Of a stretch of 39,170 nt of DNA, positions 7,858 through 16,256 are shown piece after piece (within the stretch, counting starts at the first letter, position 1; every line of letters starts with the position of its first letter). The DNA is from Geobacter sp. UBA2189. Its GTDB lineage: Bacteria; Desulfobacterota; Desulfuromonadia; Geobacterales; Pseudopelobacteraceae. The notes below the pieces were generated by a model that searched no databases, was not told where the DNA came from, and saw only the letters and a program-made list of their open reading frames with translations. Where the stretch lies: assembly GCA_002328035.1 (NCBI GenBank), contig DCVL01000056.1, positions 1 through 39,170 of the forward strand, in the 5' to 3' direction. Made by a program: the position numbers and the translations under genes.

Positions 7858-9715
7858 CAATATGACTCCTGTACCACATTTCAAGCACCATCAGGGTCCA
7901 GATCAGGTAACTGTGATCACGGCGCCCACGGCGGTGCTCTATCATAATCCTCTCCAGATAGGCTGGATTAAAGTTGCCCCGTCCACTGGCCTGCACCCCC
8001 AGCACCAGATCCTGACTCATCTCCTGCCATTCCCTGTTTATCCATTGGGCAACCGGCATGGCAAAACCCATCTTGGGGCGGTCAATCAACTCCTTTGGCA
8101 GCAGCTTATATGCCAACTGCTTCAGTAGATACTTTGAAGTTCTGTTCCGCACCTTGTACTCCACCGGTATGGTTGCGCTAAACTCAACAAATTTGTGATC
8201 CAGAATCGGGGCACGGGCCTCTAATGAAACAAACATGGTGGCCCTATCAACCTTGGTCATGATATCGCCTGGCAGATAGCTTAGGCAGTCCAGGTACTGA
8301 CGCCGGGTAATGTAATCAAGACCAGAAACCCGCTTCAGTATCTGCCGCAGTGGTTCAGCCGGATCACTGCCTGCTGCTGCTTTAATCAAATCAGGGCTAA
8401 ACACACCCAAATGGGCTGCAGAGAGACCCTTGGTCATCTTCATCAGATAACGTTCATCCTGAGTGGCTGCCAAATAGCGCATTCGGTTAATGCCAGGGAA
8501 TGATTCTGGCAGCATGCCAGTCGGCAGCCCAAACAATATGTTACGCAGTGGCACAGGTATCAGATCAGTATAGCTGCTGAGTTTACTGTCCAAATAACGG
8601 TCATAACCACCAAAGGTTTCATCACCACCATCACCGGAAAGAGCCACGGTTACATGACGTCGAGCCAAACGGGAAACGTAGTAAGTGGGTATAGCTGAAG
8701 AATCAGCAAACGGTTCATCAAACATCTTAATCAGGTAGGGGATTACCTCTTCTGCATCTGGTCTTACAATCTCTTCATGATGGTCAGTACCGTATTTTTG
8801 GGCAACCATTCTGGCAAATGGCAGTTCATTATACTTTGCTTCATCAAAGCCGATGGAAAAGGTTTTAACCGGGCTGCCCATCTGGCGTGCCATCAAAGCC
8901 ACCACCAGACTTGAATCAATACCACCACTCAGGAATGCCCCAAGCGGCACATCACTCATTAACCTTATTCTGACTGCTTCATCCAGCTGGGCTTCAGTCT
9001 CTTCCAGCCACTGTTGTTCAGTTTTATGGTAGTCCGGCTGGTAGCTGATATCCCAATAACGTTTAACGGCTATTTTGCCCTGTTGCCAGGTCAGGGTATG
9101 GGCTGGCGGCAGCTTTGAAATACCTTGAAACATGGTCTCCGGGTCAGGTACATAGCCGCACCCCAGGTAGGGAATAATGGCAGGGCGGTTGACCTCTGCT
9201 GTTACATCTGGGTGTTGCAGCAGAGACTTTATCTCTGAGCCAAAGACAAGCTTGTTCTGGTCATGCAGGTAGTGCAGTGGCTTTTTGCCCAATCGGTCAC
9301 GGGCAATGAAAAGCCGCTGATTACGGGCATCCCAGACAGCAAAGGCAAACATACCCCGCAACTGCTGCACGCAGTCTTCACCATATTCTTCGTACAGGTG
9401 CAGGATCGCTTCAGTATCAGAAGAGGTGCGAAACCGGTATCCCCGTTGTTCCAAGTCAGCTCGCAGGTCACGATGGTTGTATATTTCACCGTTAAACACA
9501 ATCTGCACACGACCATCGTCAGTGGCCATTGGCTGATGACCGCCGCTTAAGTCAATAATCTGCAGTCGCTTCATGCCGATACCGACATTTCCGTTACACC
9601 ACATACCCCATTCATCAGGCCCACGGTGGTGGATTACGGCGCACATCTGCTCGAGCACCCGGCTCTCAACCGTCTGCTCTTTATCTGTATTAATATAACC
9701 AGCTATTCCGCACAT
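7835..9715 (-). CDS. Asparagine-synthase-like amidotransferase of exosortase loci
   Basis: A 626-aa protein. The start is set at ATG 9715, so that Cys2 becomes the N-terminal nucleophile of the class II glutaminase; a TTG four codons earlier would bury it. The glutaminase domain (about 1-210) has MCGIAGY, HHRGPD, NGEIYN and the SSDTE region. The synthetase domain has the ATP-binding SGGIDSS at 263-269 and SGDGGDE. Length and gene context fit the exosortase-A-associated amidotransferase 1 family. It probably uses glutamine nitrogen to amidate a sugar acid or a related EPS precursor, not to make free asparagine; this is inference from context. The 82-bp gap upstream shows only AT-rich DNA. Confidence 0.9.
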   Translation of the reverse strand: MCGIAGYINTDKEQTVESRVLEQMCAVIHHRGPDEWGMWCNGNVGIGMKRLQIIDLSGGHQPMATDDGRVQIVFNGEIYNHRDLRADLEQRGYRFRTSSDTEAILHLYEEYGEDCVQQLRGMFAFAVWDARNQRLFIARDRLGKKPLHYLHDQNKLVFGSEIKSLLQHPDVTAEVNRPAIIPYLGCGYVPDPETMFQGISKLPPAHTLTWQQGKIAVKRYWDISYQPDYHKTEQQWLEETEAQLDEAVRIRLMSDVPLGAFLSGGIDSSLVVALMARQMGSPVKTFSIGFDEAKYNELPFARMVAQKYGTDHHEEIVRPDAEEVIPYLIKMFDEPFADSSAIPTYYVSRLARRHVTVALSGDGGDETFGGYDRYLDSKLSSYTDLIPVPLRNILFGLPTGMLPESFPGINRMRYLAATQDERYLMKMTKGLSAAHLGVFSPDLIKAAAGSDPAEPLRQILKRVSGLDYITRRQYLDCLSYLPGDIMTKVDRATMFVSLEARAPILDHKFVEFSATIPVEYKVRNRTSKYLLKQLAYKLLPKELIDRPKMGFAMPVAQWINREWQEMSQDLVLGVQASGRGNFNPAYLERIMIEHRRGRRDHSYLIWTLMVLEMWYRSHIDGNRTKQ

Positions 9716-9797
9716 AGATTCTTTCAACTCGTAATTTTATGATTTCTAAACTGACAGTTATTATTACTCATATCAACAGATAATCACTTCATGAATG

Positions 9798-10964
9798 TTA
9801 ATAAGAATCGCTTTCAGCAAGAATCTGTTCTGAAACCGCTTCTGCAAACAGACGAGAGCCTTTATCAGTATAGTGTACGTTATCACCAAAATACTCTGTT
9901 GTTTTGGGAATTCTTGAGGCTACATCTACAAATGAAACGCCTCCTTCCTTGGGAATTTCAGATATTGCCTCATTTGTTTTTTTCAGAACATCCATCATGC
10001 CGTTGAAAGAGAGATCTACAAAAAAACGACGGTTGTCCTGTATTATTTCAGGGTGTTTTAATTTTGTCACATTACTGATCAAATGTGGATATGTACACAC
10101 AATAACTTTAGTTTTATGTGTCTTGATCAGGCATATTAAGCTTTTAAGATCGCTTCGGAACCTCTGCAAATCTTCTTCGGGCATGACGTCAAACGGCTTT
10201 CTCCCCTTAAGCTTAGTCGCCTCAAGTCCTGCTATCTCTTTTGAGAGACTCCAAACCTGATATTTTTGTAGAAGTACCGGAAAATTCGTAGCCAGTAGTT
10301 GTTTTACAATCTGTTTTGATTTGGTTAAAAAACGGAAAGACGGTATCAGTCGTGCTGTATTTGAGGAATCTGAATCCTTTCTAAGCTTCTCCGGCTCACT
10401 TTGCTTTGGCACAGGATCTCTTTTCTGATTTCCAATTGTGAAGAGGGGATTTACCACCAATACAACTACATCTGGCGCTAGCGGAAATACATGTTTATTC
10501 ATGTAAAATGAATAATTTTTTAAAGATAGGCCAGTTACCGAGGTGTTGACCACTTCGTATTGAGGCGGTAAAAGGCTCTTCAGCTGCCTAGGCCACTCTT
10601 TTTCGGCGCTCTCGTAAAGGCCATATGTTTCAGAAGCCCCCATGCAGACCACTCGAGTCGTTCCAATCTTTTTATTTACGTTAATTTCTGACCCACGGAA
10701 GCCAAGGCTATTATTTCGCCATTTTTCAAATCGTGCATTTGGTACATTCGCGCCGCCAGATCTCAAGACGCTCGAAGAGTAAACCCCTATAAAAGGCGCA
10801 CCAAATCTTAAAAATTGTTCAATGCGCGTGCACAGCTCAAGGGTCAGACAAAAAAAGATGATTGCTGACAGTATTAGAACCGTAAAACAGCTCCAGTTAT
10901 GACCCGTTTTTGAACGGTTATACCATTTCAGAAAATAAGACAAAAACTGTACTCTCTCTTTCAT
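9798..10964 (-). CDS. Membrane-anchored SGNH/GDSL-like protein (DltD/AlgJ-like role)
   Basis: A 388-aa protein with one N-terminal membrane helix (about 26-45) and a periplasmic SGNH-hydrolase-like domain. Block I is CMGASETYG with nucleophile Ser111. The terminal block is DNVHYTDKG with Asp361 and His364. It follows a 17-bp gap after the MBOAT gene, the pairing seen in AlgI/AlgJ-X and DltB/DltD systems, where the SGNH partner finishes transfer of an acyl group to a polymer outside the membrane. The same job is inferred here. No good ribosome binding site is visible, so translation may be coupled. It is AT-richer than the MBOAT gene. Confidence 0.83.
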   Translation of the reverse strand: MKERVQFLSYFLKWYNRSKTGHNWSCFTVLILSAIIFFCLTLELCTRIEQFLRFGAPFIGVYSSSVLRSGGANVPNARFEKWRNNSLGFRGSEINVNKKIGTTRVVCMGASETYGLYESAEKEWPRQLKSLLPPQYEVVNTSVTGLSLKNYSFYMNKHVFPLAPDVVVLVVNPLFTIGNQKRDPVPKQSEPEKLRKDSDSSNTARLIPSFRFLTKSKQIVKQLLATNFPVLLQKYQVWSLSKEIAGLEATKLKGRKPFDVMPEEDLQRFRSDLKSLICLIKTHKTKVIVCTYPHLISNVTKLKHPEIIQDNRRFFVDLSFNGMMDVLKKTNEAISEIPKEGGVSFVDVASRIPKTTEYFGDNVHYTDKGSRLFAEAVSEQILAESDSY

Positions 10965-10981
10965 ATTTGTGACTATTAAGG

Positions 10982-12433
10982 TCAGAACTGAGTATAGATG
11001 AAGCTTTTTGTTGCTACCCCGCAGAAAATTACGAGATAAAACATAATGCTGATGATTACTACCGATAATGTATGTACAATCAGATGGTTAGCAGACAAAC
11101 AATTGACATCAATTCTATTTTTATATTGATGTACGATCTTCAGCAAATGTACTAAAGCCAGCGCTAGTAAAATAACGAACATTGACGATAAATCAGAGAT
11201 CAAAAGCTGGTTAAATGAAAAACTGTGATTCACCTTAAAAACGGAAAAAACAGCTGTCAAAGCATTCCCAACACTATTTGCTCTAAAAAACACCCATGCA
11301 AAGCTGACCAGATGGAAGGTAACAAACATCTGCCACCATTTCAGCCAGCATGACTTTTCTATCCCCAGCCATTTGTACAACTTCTTCTGATATGGTTTGT
11401 AGTAGGTAGATGAAGCAAGATAAATGCCATGTAAAAGACCCCAGATAAAAAAGCCCCAGGTTGCGCCATGCCAGATACCGGAAATAATGAAGGTAACCAA
11501 CAAAGCCAGAGCGGTACCTGTTTGTCCCCAGTCTCGCCATCCCAACTGTAAAGGTTTGAATATGTAATCCAGTATCCAGCGTGAAAAGGAGATATGCCAG
11601 CGACGCCAGAAATCAGCAATGGAGGTGGCTAAATAGGGACTGTTAAAGTTTTCGGTCAGGTTGATTCCGAATATCCGCCCAGTGCCACGAGCCATATCGG
11701 TATAGGCGGAGAAATCAAAATATATTTGAAAGGCATATGCATAGATGCCGAGTAGCAGGGGCAGTCCGGTGTAGTCATGGATGTTGTTGAATACCTGATC
11801 GGCATATAGGGCAAAACGGTCGGCTACAACCACTTTTTTGAATAGTCCCAAGGTAAAAAGGATCATGCCGGAAAGCATGGCATCATAGTCGAACTGGTAG
11901 GGTTTCTTTAATTGTGGGAGCAAATCACCGGTACGTTCAATAGGTCCCTGAAGCAGTTTCGGAAAGAACGCCAGGTAAAGGGCATATCGCCCGAAGTGGC
12001 GTTCCGGCTCTTCTTCAATTTCAAGATAGATGTCGGCCATGTAGGAGATGGCCTGGAAGGTGAAGTAGGAGACGCCGATACTGACCAGGGTTCTAGTGAT
12101 GGCGGTGTTCAGACCAAGGAGATTGTTGCCTTGGGCCTCGAGGAACGGTAGGTATTTCATAAGGACAAGGATTGCAACACAGGCGGTGCTACCAATCCAT
12201 AACCAGCGTTTTTTTGCTGACTCCTGTTGCTGTGCGGCTATTTTCAGGCCGCAGGTGTAGCTGATGGCGGTAACCATGAGCAAGACCACCAGCAGGTATG
12301 GTGCCTTGAACGTGGCATAGAACGCATAGCTTGCGGTCAGCAGGACCAGCCAGCGCCAGCGGTCGGCTGTCCAGTAGAAGACCAGGTAGACGAACGTCAA
12401 GAAGAGGTAGAATGTGAAGGAGGTAAAGGTCAT
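10982..12433 (-). CDS. MBOAT family membrane O-acyltransferase (AlgI/DltB-like)
   Basis: A 483-aa polytopic protein of the AlgI/DltB/PatA group. It shows SYFTFQAISY, LLQGPIERTGD, FDFSAYTDMA, WRRWHIS (His280) and the catalytic-region GIWHGATWG (His322), followed by LLHG. These enzymes pass an acyl group across the inner membrane to an extracytoplasmic acceptor. The ATG overlaps the stop of the carrier-protein gene by one base (TGATG). That coupling suggests the acyl donor is the carrier protein, as in the Dlt system, rather than acyl-CoA. The acceptor is probably the EPS. Confidence 0.92.
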   Translation of the reverse strand: MTFTSFTFYLFLTFVYLVFYWTADRWRWLVLLTASYAFYATFKAPYLLVVLLMVTAISYTCGLKIAAQQQESAKKRWLWIGSTACVAILVLMKYLPFLEAQGNNLLGLNTAITRTLVSIGVSYFTFQAISYMADIYLEIEEEPERHFGRYALYLAFFPKLLQGPIERTGDLLPQLKKPYQFDYDAMLSGMILFTLGLFKKVVVADRFALYADQVFNNIHDYTGLPLLLGIYAYAFQIYFDFSAYTDMARGTGRIFGINLTENFNSPYLATSIADFWRRWHISFSRWILDYIFKPLQLGWRDWGQTGTALALLVTFIISGIWHGATWGFFIWGLLHGIYLASSTYYKPYQKKLYKWLGIEKSCWLKWWQMFVTFHLVSFAWVFFRANSVGNALTAVFSVFKVNHSFSFNQLLISDLSSMFVILLALALVHLLKIVHQYKNRIDVNCLSANHLIVHTLSVVIISIMFYLVIFCGVATKSFIYTQF

Positions 12434-12672
12434 CAGTTTCCGGCGAGCTTCCTGTCGATGTCGGCTATGAGGTCACCGACGTTTTTCTGCTTGAGTAGTT
12501 CCTTCTGGGTAAACCGGATACTGAATTTAGCCTCAATGGTGGTGATCAGGTTGACGTGTGATAATGAATCCCATCCGTCAACGTCGTTGGCGGTCGTGGC
12601 CGGGTAAATCTGAATGCAGTCGTCATCAAAGACCATCTGAAAAATCTGGTTTAATGTTTCTTCTGTTGCCAT
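12433..12672 (-). CDS. Acyl/peptidyl carrier protein
   Basis: A 79-aa acidic carrier protein. DGWDSLSHVNL carries the phosphopantetheine attachment Ser36, flanked by the expected Asp and Leu. A longer frame reaches 12894, but ATG 12672 is chosen because GGAG lies seven bases upstream and the protein then has normal carrier-protein length. It lies between the ligase (one-base gap) and the MBOAT gene (one-base overlap), so the three should be made together. It is likely loaded by the ligase and used by the MBOAT protein. Confidence 0.93.
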   Translation of the reverse strand: MATEETLNQIFQMVFDDDCIQIYPATTANDVDGWDSLSHVNLITTIEAKFSIRFTQKELLKQKNVGDLIADIDRKLAGN

Positions 12673-12673
12673 C

Positions 12674-14278
12674 TTATATCTCCAGAGTTGAGGTGTCGCC
12701 GGGGTCTTCACCCAGATAGCGGGCTTTGAGTACCCGGCGCATGATCTTGCCGCTTTTATTTTTAGGAATGCTGTCACAAAAGATGATTTCCTGAGGTGTG
12801 GCAATGCTGGATGCTCGATTGGAAACATGCAACCGTATCTTGATTTCCAGATCCTTGTTGGGTTGATAACGACCATGAAGCTGTACAAAGGCAACTACCT
12901 TTTCAAAAAGCAGATCATCCGGTGCACCGATAACGCCGGATTCTGCTATTTCCTCCACCTCCAGCAGCGCGCTTTCAACTTCAAAAGGACTGATAAGGTG
13001 CCCGGCAGTGTTGATGACATCATCACTGCGCCCCATGAACCAGTAATAGCCGTCGCTGTCTTTTCTGGCGGTGTCACCGGTGTAATAGCAACCGTTTTTG
13101 AATTTTGAGTTGTAGGCTGATTCGTTGTTCAGGTAGGTGACGAACATGGAGGGCCAGCCAGCCTTGACACAGAGGTTGCCCTGTTCACCATCCGGCAGGG
13201 GGGTGCCGTCGTCAGCCAGAATGGCCGGTTCTATGCCGTCGAATGGTTTGCCCATTGAGCCGAGACGTACTTCACGTCCGGGCTGGTTGGTGATCATGAT
13301 GGCGCCGGTTTCTGTCTGGAACCAAGTGTCAAAGATATCATGATGTAACACCCTGCGGGACCAAGCGATGACTTCTGGATTTAGAGGCTCGCCGACACTG
13401 TAAATAGCTTTCAGGTCTGGAAGGTTAGCGGAGGTGAATATTGTTTCATCTTCACGCATGAGCATACGCAGAGCGGTAGGTGCAGAGTACCAGACGGTAA
13501 CCTTTTCCTGGGCCAGAAGATTCATCCACTCCTGTGCATCATAACCGCCACCATAGTGTATCTGTGTTACCCCAAGGCTCCAGGGGCCGATGATACCGTA
13601 TGAAGTACCGGTGACCCATCCCTGATCCGCGGTACACCAGTAGATGTCGTCTTCACTCAGGCCAAGGATATGCTGTGCGGTGGGTTGTTGGCTGCCAAGG
13701 CTGGCGTGACGGTGCAGGACTCCTTTGGGCTTGCCGGTTGAGCCCGAAGTATAGTGCAGTACAGATGGTGTATCTGGAGAGGTTGGCTGCACTTCAAATA
13801 CTGTAGATGCTTCGGCCATAATCCGCTGATAACTGATAACGCCGCTGGCTTGATCATCGTCACCATCGACCAGGATAATATGTTTTAATGCAGGCAGCTG
13901 ATTACGAATGCGGGCAATTTTCTTGTAGAGGCTCTTGCGAGTTATAATACCAACAGCTCCAGAATCGCCAAGCCGATCCAGCAGGGCATCTTCTCCAAAA
14001 TTTGAAAACAGGGTGCCGCAGACTGCCTGTACTTTTAAGATGCCTAGAAACGCAAAGAACTGTTCGGGCATTTTAGGAAGGAAGGTGAAGAAGATATCTC
14101 CTTCACCAACCCCCAAGGAGGTGATGGCATTGGCAAAGCGGTTGCTTTCCCTGTCAAGATCGCCAAAGGTGTAGTCGGTTCGCTCTGCATGGGCAGAGAT
14201 CCAACGAAAGGCAGTTTTTGCAGACAGACCACGGGCACATTGTACTGACGTACAGATTTTACCTATATTATGTGGCAT
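12674..14278 (-). CDS. AMP-forming acyl ligase, acetyl-CoA-synthetase-like
   Basis: A 534-aa ANL-superfamily enzyme. The start at 14278 has AGAGGT six bases upstream; the longer GTG frame from 14320 has none. Motifs are the P-loop TSGSTGKPKG (177-186), ADQGWVTGTSYG, the adenylate motif WFQTETG (F320 where acetyl-CoA synthetases have Trp), YYTGD (398-402), GRSDDVINTAGH and PKNKSGK with catalytic Lys511. The aromatic residue at the acyl-pocket position suggests a small acid. It is shorter than typical acetyl-CoA synthetase because the N-terminal region is reduced. It adjoins the carrier-protein gene, so it probably forms an acyl-adenylate and loads the carrier, the DltA role. CoA as acceptor is the alternative. 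Confidence 0.88.
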   Translation of the reverse strand: MPHNIGKICTSVQCARGLSAKTAFRWISAHAERTDYTFGDLDRESNRFANAITSLGVGEGDIFFTFLPKMPEQFFAFLGILKVQAVCGTLFSNFGEDALLDRLGDSGAVGIITRKSLYKKIARIRNQLPALKHIILVDGDDDQASGVISYQRIMAEASTVFEVQPTSPDTPSVLHYTSGSTGKPKGVLHRHASLGSQQPTAQHILGLSEDDIYWCTADQGWVTGTSYGIIGPWSLGVTQIHYGGGYDAQEWMNLLAQEKVTVWYSAPTALRMLMREDETIFTSANLPDLKAIYSVGEPLNPEVIAWSRRVLHHDIFDTWFQTETGAIMITNQPGREVRLGSMGKPFDGIEPAILADDGTPLPDGEQGNLCVKAGWPSMFVTYLNNESAYNSKFKNGCYYTGDTARKDSDGYYWFMGRSDDVINTAGHLISPFEVESALLEVEEIAESGVIGAPDDLLFEKVVAFVQLHGRYQPNKDLEIKIRLHVSNRASSIATPQEIIFCDSIPKNKSGKIMRRVLKARYLGEDPGDTSTLEI

Positions 14279-14328
14279 ACTTTCACCTCTGCCCACCTGC
14301 TCATTATCTTGCCTGAACACGGGACTTG

Positions 14329-15246
14329 CTAATTAGGACTACTTGCCTTTTCTTTACCGCTTACCACCAGCAAGGCCCGGACAGGGTCAAGTAGCCCTGC
14401 CAGCACCAGATGATATCCGGCCTTTAGTAAGTTCTTTTCCTGAAGATAACACTGCCCCAGCCTGAAGTGCAGCACAGCCCGCCGCTTCCGCTGTACTTCT
14501 GCTGAGTAGGGGTAACGGCGGCAGGCAGCGGAAAGAATGATAAAGCCATTTTGCCAGCGCAGTTTAGCTCTGGTACTGCTGATACTGCCGCCATGCCGAC
14601 GATAGCACCATAGGATTTCATCAATATACCCGACCGGTGCCGCTTCTGCTAAGCGGATAGCCAGATCATGATCCTGTGCAGCACGCAGGGTCTCATCAAG
14701 AAATCCAACCTTTTCGTACAAAGATTTTCTCACCAAGGAATTTGAGGGCACATTAAAACAGCAATCCAGCAGTACCTGTCCAGGATCAACAGGCGGCAGA
14801 TGCCCTTTCCAGTATCTGGGGTACAGTTCGTTTCCTTCTGCATCAATGTAAAATGCATTCGCATACACCAAGCCAATTTCAGGATTCTGTTCCAAAAAGC
14901 GCACCTGTTTTTCAAGTTTGGTCGGCATAAACAGGTCATCACTATCCAAGATGGCTACATACGTCCCATGACACTGACGTAGCCCAAGATTGATGGAGGC
15001 AGACTGACCACGGTTTACCCGCCCTGGATGCTCCAGAATTGTAAGGCGGTCACCAAAAGCTTCAAGCAAGACTCGCGATCCATCGGTGCAGCCGTCATCC
15101 ACCACAATCAGCTCAATGTTAGGCCAGGTCTGATTCAGTACACTCTGTACAGTCTCAACTATGAACGTTTCCCGGTTGAAGCAGGGGATGATCACGCTGA
15201 TCTGGTCATAGCGGATTTGCGCTGTTTTTGCGTTCATGTCATTCAT
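14329..15246 (-). CDS. GT2 family glycosyltransferase
   Basis: A 305-aa GT-A enzyme with no strong membrane helices. Motifs are ISVIIPCFN near residue 16, ELIVVDDGCTDGS, the metal-binding YVAILDSDD and the catalytic RAAQDHDLAIRL. The start overlaps the upstream deacetylase stop (ATGA), with AAGGAAG just before it. It is probably a cytoplasmic enzyme extending the lipid-linked repeat unit. Sugar specificity is not readable. Confidence 0.92.
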   Translation of the reverse strand: MNDMNAKTAQIRYDQISVIIPCFNRETFIVETVQSVLNQTWPNIELIVVDDGCTDGSRVLLEAFGDRLTILEHPGRVNRGQSASINLGLRQCHGTYVAILDSDDLFMPTKLEKQVRFLEQNPEIGLVYANAFYIDAEGNELYPRYWKGHLPPVDPGQVLLDCCFNVPSNSLVRKSLYEKVGFLDETLRAAQDHDLAIRLAEAAPVGYIDEILWCYRRHGGSISSTRAKLRWQNGFIILSAACRRYPYSAEVQRKRRAVLHFRLGQCYLQEKNLLKAGYHLVLAGLLDPVRALLVVSGKEKASSPN

Positions 15247-16256
15247 GGCTTCCTTTGAATATAACCTCTGCCTAATATGCCCTTCATAGCCTGCTTAAGC
15301 AGGTTTGCCTTAATAATTTCTTCGCCGGTGTAACGAGAGCCCTCCAATGAAAAACGCTGAAAACACCGGCCATATGAATCTTTTTTTAAACGGGAAGTAC
15401 CAAAGAAAAGATCTACCTCTGAAGAGAGAGCTCTAAAAAAGCTCACAGTTATGCCAGCATCACTGTGGGGAAATGCAAAGGCCCTGCAGGATATCGGAAA
15501 ACGTTTGATCAGAAAGGCCATACTTGCTCGAGTCTGGTTGATCTGTTGTTCAACAGTCAATTCCTGATAGCGAGGGTGATCCACGCTGTGAGCACCTATA
15601 CTGAAACCTTGCATCAAAAGGTCATCCACCTGCCCGGATGAAAGATAAGGGCGTTCAGTTTCAAGGTAGTCGTCAAAACTGAATGCCAACAGTTCGGCTA
15701 TCTTATCAACCAGCACCGCTTGGGGTGATGAGATGGTGCGAAGCAGGGGGCATAAACCTGAATAAGAGACGCCCCTTGTTGCAACCAGAGTTTTGACCGC
15801 AAGGTCTTGCGACGGCGTAAGCCCTGCACTGAATTTATCAAGCAATAAACTGATTTTATTGCGATAAAACATTTGCTTGTTGTCCAGAAACGCACTGCAG
15901 ATGAAAAATGTTGCTGGAACCCCCAGCCGTACCAGTACAGGGGCTATGACGTCATGGCATTCGCGGAAGCCGTCATCAAAAGTCAGATGAAAACAATTAC
16001 GCGGCAATGGCTTGCCGGAAGCGAGCGATGCCTGTAAATCATCAAGAGAGATCGGGGTATATCGTTGCAGCAACCAGGTAATATCTGCTGTAAAATCTGC
16101 TCTGCTTCGTCCAGCGTAAAGTTGCCTTAGATGCGGTGGCGATTGGTCGTTTACATAATGGTAATAGGGAAGCAGTAGACCGGTTTGAGCCACTGACAGC
16201 ATCGGTATGGGCATCATGCTCAAGGCTGATTTTATTAACCAATCTTTAACAGACAC
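15243..16256 (-). CDS. Polysaccharide deacetylase (NodB fold)
   Basis: A 337-aa protein. The start is placed at GTG 16256, preceded by AGGA six bases upstream. The longer frame from 16343 would overlap the upstream gene by 98 bases; the chosen start overlaps by 11. Catalytic motifs are LTFDDGF (the Asp pair), IGAHSVDHPR (metal-binding His pair) and FAFPHSD at the third motif. YYHYVNDQ near the N-terminus is common in this family. It would remove N- or O-acetyl groups from a sugar of the EPS or its lipid-linked precursor. No classical signal peptide is obvious. Confidence 0.88.
   Translation of the reverse strand: MSVKDWLIKSALSMMPIPMLSVAQTGLLLPYYHYVNDQSPPHLRQLYAGRSRADFTADITWLLQRYTPISLDDLQASLASGKPLPRNCFHLTFDDGFRECHDVIAPVLVRLGVPATFFICSAFLDNKQMFYRNKISLLLDKFSAGLTPSQDLAVKTLVATRGVSYSGLCPLLRTISSPQAVLVDKIAELLAFSFDDYLETERPYLSSGQVDDLLMQGFSIGAHSVDHPRYQELTVEQQINQTRASMAFLIKRFPISCRAFAFPHSDAGITVSFFRALSSEVDLFFGTSRLKKDSYGRCFQRFSLEGSRYTGEEIIKANLLKQAMKGILGRGYIQRKP

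Noticed and set aside
7835..9715. Housekeeping asparagine synthetase AsnB.
   Set aside because: Catalytic motifs fit, but length and location match the amidotransferase family of exosortase loci, so amidation of a glycan precursor is the better reading.
12673..12894. N-terminal extension of the carrier protein to 153 residues.
   Set aside because: The extension lies inside the ligase gene in another frame, and the 79-residue version has the right size and a ribosome binding site.
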